Assembly (NCBI GenBank): GCA_947457525.1
Contig: CANGXE010000003.1
Coordinates: 1 to 27,775 of the forward strand
Direction: 5' to 3'
From: Bacteroidota bacterium
Lineage (GTDB): Bacteria > Bacteroidota > Bacteroidia > Chitinophagales > LD1
DNA: 27,775 nt
Positions 23,001-27,775 of this stretch are shown here, piece by piece; position 1 is the stretch's first letter, and each line of letters begins with the position of its first letter. Position numbers and translations under genes: made by a program. Below the pieces are notes generated by a model. The model ran no database searches. It saw nothing but the letters and a program-made list of their open reading frames with translations, and had not been told where the DNA came from.

Positions 23001-24613
23001 CTAGCACAGCTCGCGACCCATTGCATGTATATTTCACCCCCGGAGATTTTGATGTCACACTTATTGCTTGGGACTCTTCGGGCTGTGTAGACACCATTAC
23101 TTACATTGCTTTAATCAGAGTGCGTGGACCAATCGGTAACTTCATCGCCACACCGGACAGCGGTTGTGTGCCATTAACGGTTTCTATTACAGGCTCGGTG
23201 TTTTCTACGGTATCTATCGTGGCTGATTTAGGGGATGGTAACTCATTCCAAGATACCATTGCATTAACGCACACTTATGACGAAGTAGGCACTTTCTACC
23301 CTGTTTATACCTTGACGGATAGTTTGGGTTGTACGGTTTCTTATCCAGTAGATACGATTGTGGTCGGATTGATTCCATTTCCGAATTTACCAGACGATAC
23401 GACCGTTTGTAAAGGGAACTATGTTTCTTTCAATTTGCCATTTGGGGACACCTTCCTCTGGGAGGCTAATCAAACGCCTAATTATCTGACTTGCGACACT
23501 TGTAAGAACACATTTGCCACGGCACCTGATACTATCACCTATTACGTGACGGCCGCCACAAACATAGGCTGCGTGGCGCGAGACTCCATAACGGTCAATG
23601 TAGATGCCTTGCCGCAGATAGCTCCGGGTATTGGGTTTAGAATTTGTCCGGGCGACACGCTCCAACTCAATGCAGGACCAAACGTGCAAGCCGCCATTTG
23701 GGAGCCCAACATTTTTATTGACGACACCAATTCAGTATCACCTAAAGTTTGGCCACCGGACACCACTATCTATCGGGTCACCGGCTCCAATTCAACCGGC
23801 TGTTCCATCTCGCGGATTGTGCGGGTGTGGGTGATTGATAAAGTGGAAGCCGAAACGAATTTTAGCGATACACTGCTTTGTGATGGCAATGCGGTTCAGC
23901 TTAACGTGAATGTGTTTGCGGCATCTTTTAATGACACCTCTTTTCAATGGTTACCTTCCCAGTATTTGACTAGTGCGATTATTCCCAATCCGGTGTTTGA
24001 AGCGCCTTTCGGCAATTACTCTTACCAAGTGATTGTGAGTAGCAGCACCTGTATTCCCGACACCGACATAGTCACCATTCAAGTGGCGCCATTGCCGAGC
24101 TTAGAAGCCGGAGATGATCAGACCGTTACTCCGGGAACCACCGTGCAAGTTTGGGGTTCTTCGCCCAATCAGGTAACGTATCAGTGGCTGCCGAGCGTTG
24201 ATCCATTCACTTGTAATGATTGCCGTAGACCATTTATCACCGCCAACCAAAGCCAAACACTTTATGTGGTGGCCACCAATCAATTTGGCTGCACCGCTTT
24301 AGACTCAGTGGAGTTGCTTGTAATAGCTTGCGACCCGAACTTGGTGTTTGTTCCCAACACCTTCACTCCGAATGGTGATGGTTTAAATGATTTGCTCTAC
24401 GTAAGAGGACCTGTGCTTAGACGCTTAGAATACTTCCGCATCTTCGATCGTTGGGGGGGCTTGGTGTTTGAGACCAATGAATTGAACACACCATGGGATG
24501 GCAACATCAACGGCAAACAAGCAGAATTAGCTACTTACGTTTACGTAGTGAAAGGAGAATGTTCGAATGGTGACGCCATTCAGAAGTCGGGCAATATCAC
24601 CTTGGTGCGCTAA
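20084..24613 (+). CDS. giant PKD-repeat cell-surface protein with T9SS type B sorting domain
   Basis: This is a 1509-residue protein. A signal peptide (residues 1-21, cut near GAKA-Q) is followed by about 13 PKD-type domains. Their W-x-FGDG cores lie near residues 53, 137, 224, 303, 387, 472, 557, 635, 715, 802, 880, 964 and 1046. Each domain usually opens with a GC-x-P motif. Cores 3, 10 and 13 are degenerate. About four other Ig-like repeats with CxxC pairs (residues 1090-1410) come next. The C-terminus (about 1420-1509, VFVPNTFTPNGDGLNDLLYV) is the gliding-motility-associated C-terminal (CHU_C) domain, the type B signal for the type IX secretion system. It is therefore likely secreted across the outer membrane and held at the surface or released. 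PKD stacks usually serve adhesion or carbohydrate and protein contact; no catalytic domain is seen. Confidence 0.92.
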   Translation: MRRIFTLLIILIGGWIGAKAQVSCAFTTDRINGCPSLVVEFTDQSTGGVTSHFWDFDGAGTSINANPTATFVNPGIYNVKHVVSNGTSSDSCFQQIRVFLPAAPNFTAPNPNGCAQPCHSVSFINQTILGESAVQQYVWDFGDGSLPQSGFSVTHCFSNVGSFNITLVALDSNGCQTSIIKPNFITIGNPPSITNITATPTQSCVSPQLVNFTSTVNTPNGSPSYCWVFNGASCGSSLPNPGQVFFTGLYQPYLLLTDGFGCTDTAFTNVAVTVVNAGFRVSNVNACTNIPIQFTDTSNFASSWVWDFGDGTPNSTQKNPSHVYAANGTYTITLTATFNGCTDTETKVAFINVTTPVPVSFTSPDTSACVAPLLVNFTSNAPGATSYNWTFGDGSPAATVANPSHTYTANGNYTVNLSVTNAAGCVSSATRTAFIKIGALNATFSVDSPLGCTPHLVNFTPQVTSNSPIVSYQWNFGNGNTSILQNPSVTYTTSGQFLPTLIVTNADGCTDTIIYPGIIQIGQTLNPDFSAMPLIQCINQEVVFTNLTIGVDTQTIYLWEFGDGQTSNFPNPTHAYSDIGFYDISLTVINQGCVSKLTFIDYIEIVVPKADFNFDFDCNNPTIVTFRDTSQGADTWFWDFGDGTSSTVQSPVHTFPSQNSYTVTLVVTNNTTGCVDSLKKTLPIGQPLAGFRADTLVGCAPFTVNFTDTSTFASSWSWSFGDGGTSTLKNPKRTYSDTGLYTVRLVINPGATCTDTIIKTSYIRVNGAKAGFNVLPGLSGCIPFTPNVTNTSTSFNGTITSYLWTSGIGDTSFAVAPTFTYTTTGNSTLRLRVTDSNGCTSTFQRTINRVNNEARFVSDTVFCPGEAVKFTNQSTGSNNYLWLFGDGATSTQTSPTHFYTNSGVYGVTLVANNTTLGCSDTLFVPNLVNVDTPSADFFVTTTFSPCPPFPVQFFNTTNRFDLNWLWYFGDGDTSTARDPLHVYFTPGDFDVTLIAWDSSGCVDTITYIALIRVRGPIGNFIATPDSGCVPLTVSITGSVFSTVSIVADLGDGNSFQDTIALTHTYDEVGTFYPVYTLTDSLGCTVSYPVDTIVVGLIPFPNLPDDTTVCKGNYVSFNLPFGDTFLWEANQTPNYLTCDTCKNTFATAPDTITYYVTAATNIGCVARDSITVNVDALPQIAPGIGFRICPGDTLQLNAGPNVQAAIWEPNIFIDDTNSVSPKVWPPDTTIYRVTGSNSTGCSISRIVRVWVIDKVEAETNFSDTLLCDGNAVQLNVNVFAASFNDTSFQWLPSQYLTSAIIPNPVFEAPFGNYSYQVIVSSSTCIPDTDIVTIQVAPLPSLEAGDDQTVTPGTTVQVWGSSPNQVTYQWLPSVDPFTCNDCRRPFITANQSQTLYVVATNQFGCTALDSVELLVIACDPNLVFVPNTFTPNGDGLNDLLYVRGPVLRRLEYFRIFDRWGGLVFETNELNTPWDGNINGKQAELATYVYVVKGECSNGDAIQKSGNITLVR

Positions 24614-25389
24614 GCCTCTTTGTTTCGGTCAATCACATACACACTGCGTTGTGCGGTGGGATATACTACAATGTTCGTAATGTTCACATGCGGAGGGGTG
24701 GTGGCTACATAAAGAATAACATCTGCCACGTCTTTGGCTTGTAACGGCATATAACCTTCATACACCTTCGCGGCTTTTTCTTCATCGCCTTTAAAGCGCA
24801 CTTGCGAGAACTCTGTTTCAGCCGCACCGGGGTCTACCGAGCAGCACTTGATGCCCGTGCCCACCAAGTCTAAGTTGATAGCTTCGTTCAGTGCTTTAAC
24901 GGCAAACTTGGTGGCATTGTAAACGTTCCCTTCGGGGTACACGATGTGACCGGCCGTTGAGCCTACATTAATCACTTGCCCTTCGTTGCGTTCAATCATC
25001 AGCGGCAAAATGCAACGCGTGATGTAAAGCAGTCCTTTGATGTTCGTATCAATCATCTCCTCCCAGTCTTGGATTAAACCGTCTTGGATTTTACTCTTTC
25101 CGGCTGCTAGTCCGGCATTGTTGATGAGAATGTCGGGAGCGATTTCGCGGTGTTGAAGGTCATTGGCGAGCTCAGCACATTTGTTCAAGTCGCGCACGTC
25201 AAAGCAATAGGACAACACTTTGATCCCATATTTTTCTTCTAAGATATGTTGTTGCGCTTCGAGGCGTTCCGCTCGTCTGCCCGTGAGGATAAGCGAGCAA
25301 CCTTTTTCGGCAAAAAGTTCTGCTGTGGCTTTGCCAAAGCCCGAAGTAGAACCGGTGATGAGAGCCCATTTTCCGTGTAGTGTATTCAT
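24610..25389 (-). CDS. YdfG-like short-chain dehydrogenase/reductase
   Basis: This 259-residue SDR-family protein has the NADP-binding motif TGSTSGFG (residues 13-20) followed by basic GRRAER, which favours NADP. The structural NNAG motif, the catalytic serine in INVGSTAG and YNATK (Y-x3-K) are also present. The MIDTNIKGLLYITR, VDPGAAETEFSQVRFKGD and PPHVNI sequences closely resemble E. coli YdfG, an NADP-dependent 3-hydroxy acid (serine/allo-threonine) dehydrogenase. The substrate in this organism is not certain. It overlaps the stop of the PKD gene by four bases, CTAA, tail to tail, and is divergent from the SLC13 transporter gene. Confidence 0.92.
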   Translation of the reverse strand: MNTLHGKWALITGSTSGFGKATAELFAEKGCSLILTGRRAERLEAQQHILEEKYGIKVLSYCFDVRDLNKCAELANDLQHREIAPDILINNAGLAAGKSKIQDGLIQDWEEMIDTNIKGLLYITRCILPLMIERNEGQVINVGSTAGHIVYPEGNVYNATKFAVKALNEAINLDLVGTGIKCCSVDPGAAETEFSQVRFKGDEEKAAKVYEGYMPLQAKDVADVILYVATTPPHVNITNIVVYPTAQRSVYVIDRNKEA

Positions 25390-25449
25390 GCCACAAGTTT
25401 ACGAATTTGAGTTGTTATTCTACGGTTGAAAAATGTATTTTCACTTATT

Positions 25450-26883
25450 ATGTATGCTTATCGTTACTTTTTGCTCGGCCCCTTTGGGTTTATCGGGCTT
25501 TCGCTAGTCGGAGCGGGGATGGGAAATTTCCCCTTGTTTCTCGTCTTGGGTTTGGCGGTGTGGATGATTGTGTGGTGGGTGACCGATGTGGTGCCGATGG
25601 CCGTCACCGCGCTCTTGCCGATGATTGTTTTTCCGGCAGCAGGCATTTTGTCTATCAAAGAAGCGGCCACGAACTATGCCAACCCCACTATCTATTTATT
25701 TCTGGGCGGTTTTTTGATTGCCATTGGCATGGAAAAGTCGGGCTTGCATCTTCGTTTTGCCCTGCAACTCATTCGTTATTTTGGTCAAACGGCCAACGGC
25801 ATCATCTGGGGCTTTCTGTTGGCCACTGCGCTTATCAGTATGTGGGTGAGTAACACGGCCACTGCCTTGATGATGTTGCCGATTGGCACCTCGGTGATTG
25901 ACCTGATGAAAGAGCGCGACAGTCACGAGGAAGACAGCCCCGGCTTTCGCAATTTTTCGCTCTGCTTGATGTTGAGCATTGCCTATGCGGCAAACATCGG
26001 AGGGGCGGCTACGCTCATCGGCACACCTCCCAACGTGGTGCTGGCCGCCATCGTCAAGAGCCAATTGGGCATCACCCTTTCGTTTGCCACTTATCTGCTC
26101 GTTGGTTTGCCCATTATGATGTTAACACTTGGTGCGGCTTACTGGCTGTTGGTGAAATGGTTTTACCCGAACCACATTGGCGCGGTGGCCGATTTAGATA
26201 GTTTGATTAAGAAAAAACTCACGGCCTTGGGCGCTTGGAACAGGCGAGAAAAAGCCGTGGCGGGCATCTTTGGCCTCACGGCTTTTTTGTGGGTGTTTGG
26301 CGGGGTGCTGAACAGCTGGATGGGACGCGATTTGTTGGACGACACCATCGTGGCGCTCACGGGAGCGGCCTTGATGTTTATGTTGCCCATCAGCGCGAGC
26401 AAACGAAAGTTTGTGCTCACTTGGGAAGATACGAAAGGTCTGCCCTGGAACATATTGCTGCTCTTTGGCGGAGGCCTATGTCTGGCCGCTGGCATGAACG
26501 AAGTGGGGCTGATGAAAGTGATTGGCACGTATGTGACGGAGCATCTGCACGTGTCGCCTTTTGTGCTGATGGTGGTGCTCACGGGCATCATGCTGTTGAT
26601 GACCGAGCTGATGAGCAATGTGGCGCTGGCGACCATCTTCATCCCCGTGGTGATTGTGATTGCGCAGGGCGTGGGCGAAAATCCGGTGCTGTTTGCGGTG
26701 AGTGTGGCCATAGCCTCCAGCTATGCGTTTATGCTGCCGATAGGCACACCGCCCAACGCTATTGTATATGGCACGGGGCACATCAAAATGGCGCAGATGA
26801 TAAAGGCCGGTTTGTGGTTAAATATCGTTGGGATTGTGGTGATTTCGGCAGTGGTTTGGATGGTGGGGCAGTGGGTTTTTTAG
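25450..26883 (+). CDS. SLC13/DASS-family sodium:anion symporter
   Basis: This 477-residue membrane protein has about 11-12 hydrophobic segments. The two inverted-repeat signatures of the divalent anion:Na+ symporter family are visible: WVSNTATALMMLPIG (SNT) with IGTPPNVV in the first half, and LMSNVALATIFIPVV with PIGTPPNAIVYGTG in the second. Members import C4-dicarboxylates, citrate or sulfate with Na+. Uptake of succinate or malate would fit an organism with a glyoxylate shunt, but the substrate cannot be assigned. I chose ATG 25450; a TTG eight codons earlier is possible. Its second half is visibly richer in G+C (about 55% in one 60-base line against about 35% in the crt region). A strong terminator follows. 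Confidence 0.93.
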   Translation: MYAYRYFLLGPFGFIGLSLVGAGMGNFPLFLVLGLAVWMIVWWVTDVVPMAVTALLPMIVFPAAGILSIKEAATNYANPTIYLFLGGFLIAIGMEKSGLHLRFALQLIRYFGQTANGIIWGFLLATALISMWVSNTATALMMLPIGTSVIDLMKERDSHEEDSPGFRNFSLCLMLSIAYAANIGGAATLIGTPPNVVLAAIVKSQLGITLSFATYLLVGLPIMMLTLGAAYWLLVKWFYPNHIGAVADLDSLIKKKLTALGAWNRREKAVAGIFGLTAFLWVFGGVLNSWMGRDLLDDTIVALTGAALMFMLPISASKRKFVLTWEDTKGLPWNILLLFGGGLCLAAGMNEVGLMKVIGTYVTEHLHVSPFVLMVVLTGIMLLMTELMSNVALATIFIPVVIVIAQGVGENPVLFAVSVAIASSYAFMLPIGTPPNAIVYGTGHIKMAQMIKAGLWLNIVGIVVISAVVWMVGQWVF

Positions 26884-26916
26884 GTCGGGGGTGAATAGGT
26901 TTTGACCACTAAGCTT

Positions 26917-26928
26917 CGATAGCTATCG
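26917..26928. repeat. 12-bp perfect palindrome CGATAGCTATCG
   Basis: A perfect palindrome in the gap after the DASS gene. It has no T-run suitable for a plus-strand terminator. I recall similar palindromes as frequent extragenic elements in some Bacteroidota genomes; only one copy was noticed in this window. Confidence 0.4.
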
Positions 26929-26969
26929 GAAAAAAAGGTGAATGAAAGCCATAATCTAGGGCAGGAAAG

Positions 26970-26997
26970 CCGCTCTCGAAAGAGGGCGGTTTTTTTT
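26970..26997 (+). terminator. intrinsic terminator after the DASS transporter gene
   Basis: CCGCTCTC (26970-26977) pairs with GAGGGCGG (26982-26989), including one G-T pair, around a GAAA tetraloop. Eight T residues follow (26990-26997). It lies 86 bases after the stop codon. Confidence 0.88.
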
Positions 26998-27051
26998 ATG
27001 CCCCTCCGCAAAACCACCAAATTACGGGTCGTAAAAACACGGTAAATGCAC

Positions 27052-27089
27052 TGTTTTAGAACTATTTTACACGTAAGCCATCTAAAACA
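27052..27089. promoter_or_regulatory. inverted repeat upstream of hsdM
   Basis: TGTTTTAGA (27052-27060) and TCTAAAACA (27081-27089) are perfect 9-bp inverted arms with a 20-base spacer, ending 87 bases before the hsdM ATG. A TTGACA follows at 27091. It could be an operator for the restriction-modification genes or mark the edge of an inserted island. The gap 26884-27176 holds no other gene. Confidence 0.4.
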
Positions 27090-27176
27090 CTTGACAGTAT
27101 AAAATAAGGTAAGTAGATTGCAGGATTCGAATTGGATTTATGGGTTTTTAATCAAGATTAGACTTTAAGAAAAGAT

Positions 27177-27775
27177 ATGGCAAAACAGAAGAAAGAAACC
27201 GACAACGGAGGTTCGCAAACACCTTTGAAAAACAAAACAAAGCGTGAGCAACTAAAAGAAAAAGCAATTGAAGTTACCCTTTGGGAAGCTGCAAATAAAT
27301 TGAGAGGAAGCGTTGAGCCTGCCGAATACAAACACGTTGTATTAGGATTAATTTTCTTAAAGTTTGCCAGCGACAAGTTTGAAGAACATAGAGCCAAACT
27401 CATTGCCGAAGGCAAAGACAAATACATTGAAATGGCTGAGTTCTACAATATGAACAATGTGTTTTTCTTAGAAGAAACAAGCCGTTGGAGTTATTTGATA
27501 AAAAGAGCCAAGCAAAATGACATTGCATTGCTCATTGACACAGCTTTGCATACCATTGAGAAAAACAACAAAGCATTGAAAGGTGCATTGCCCGACAATT
27601 ACTTTTCTCGTTTGGGTTTAGATGTTACCAAACTGGCCTCTTTGCTTGATACCATTAACGATATTGATACAACCAAAGACCCGAAGCATGATGTAGTAGG
27701 CAAAGTATATGAATACTTTCTTTCTAAATTTGCATTGGCCGAGGGAAAAGGCAAAGGAGAATTTTACACGCCCAA
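27177..27775 (+). CDS. hsdM: type I restriction-modification methyltransferase subunit HsdM, N-terminal part (3' end outside window)
   Basis: The open frame from ATG 27177 runs to the right edge without a stop (199 complete codons). After a lysine-rich leader, residues from about 28 match the HsdM N-terminal helical domain: LWEAANKLRGSVEPAEYKHVVLGLIFLKF. The sequence then reaches the start of the N6-adenine methyltransferase domain with VGKVYEYFLSKFALAEGKGKGEFYTP. The SAM-binding and NPPF catalytic motifs lie beyond the window. HsdM with HsdS methylates adenine, and with HsdR forms the restriction complex; those genes are expected to the right. Its base composition is back to about 40% GC, unlike the GC-rich transporter to its left. 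Being N-terminally complete, it is probably intact, but this cannot be verified here. Confidence 0.92.
   Translation, partial: MAKQKKETDNGGSQTPLKNKTKREQLKEKAIEVTLWEAANKLRGSVEPAEYKHVVLGLIFLKFASDKFEEHRAKLIAEGKDKYIEMAEFYNMNNVFFLEETSRWSYLIKRAKQNDIALLIDTALHTIEKNNKALKGALPDNYFSRLGLDVTKLASLLDTINDIDTTKDPKHDVVGKVYEYFLSKFALAEGKGKGEFYTP

Noticed and set aside
26163..26894. Long open frames on both strands overlapping the DASS gene (26163-26711 on -, 26235-26894 on +)
   Set aside because: They are caused by the GC-rich codon composition of the transporter gene; their translations are low-complexity, rich in H, R and G, and match no family I recognise.

Overview
The window looks like chromosomal DNA of an aerobic, probably pigmented member of the Bacteroidota. 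The evidence is family content and promoter style: a type B T9SS sorting domain on a giant PKD protein, a DUF4369/TlpA-type thioredoxin protein, a Bacteroidota-type carotenoid cluster, TAnnTTTG -7 promoter elements, and few Shine-Dalgarno sequences. The left two thirds are AT-rich (about 35-45% GC in the lines I counted). One transporter gene near the right end is clearly richer in G+C. No rRNA, tRNA, CRISPR array, insertion sequence or prophage was recognised.

Region 1 (1-6475, + strand) is a carotenoid cluster: the 3' end of a CrtD-like desaturase, a CruF-like hydratase, CrtZ hydroxylase, a MerR/B12-binding regulator, a terminator, an ECF sigma factor, CrtI, CrtB, a second terminator and a fused CrtYcd cyclase. 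Together they predict a monocyclic, 3-hydroxylated, 1'-hydroxy-3',4'-didehydro carotenoid such as saproxanthin. The regulator keeps the W-x9-EH and axial-histidine positions of the adenosylcobalamin photoreceptor CarH. Copies of TGTTTAA in both orientations cover the promoter in front of the sigma-crtI-crtB operon. This suggests light-controlled pigment synthesis: AdoCbl photoreceptor, then ECF sigma factor, then crt genes.

Region 2 (6472-11661, - strand) holds a single-domain response regulator, a secreted thioredoxin-like protein, RarA/MgsA, a deoxynucleoside kinase and TrpS. Region 3 (11707-14334, + strand) holds GatC, a LolD/MacB-type ABC ATPase, a PduO-type cobalamin adenosyltransferase and a polyprenyl diphosphate synthase. 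The last two could supply the photoreceptor cofactor and the GGPP precursor used in region 1.

Region 4 (14315-18942) is a glyoxylate-shunt unit. A large XRE/ImmA-IrrE-type regulator is divergent from aceB-aceA. The shared intergenic region carries four AGCGAA elements, one inside a perfect 14-bp palindrome, placed on both predicted promoters. A strong terminator follows aceA.

Region 5 (19167-27775) holds a secreted PAP2 phosphatase, a 1509-residue PKD-repeat cell-surface protein, a YdfG-like dehydrogenase, a GC-rich SLC13/DASS transporter with a strong terminator, and the start of a type I restriction-modification methyltransferase gene (hsdM) that runs off the window.
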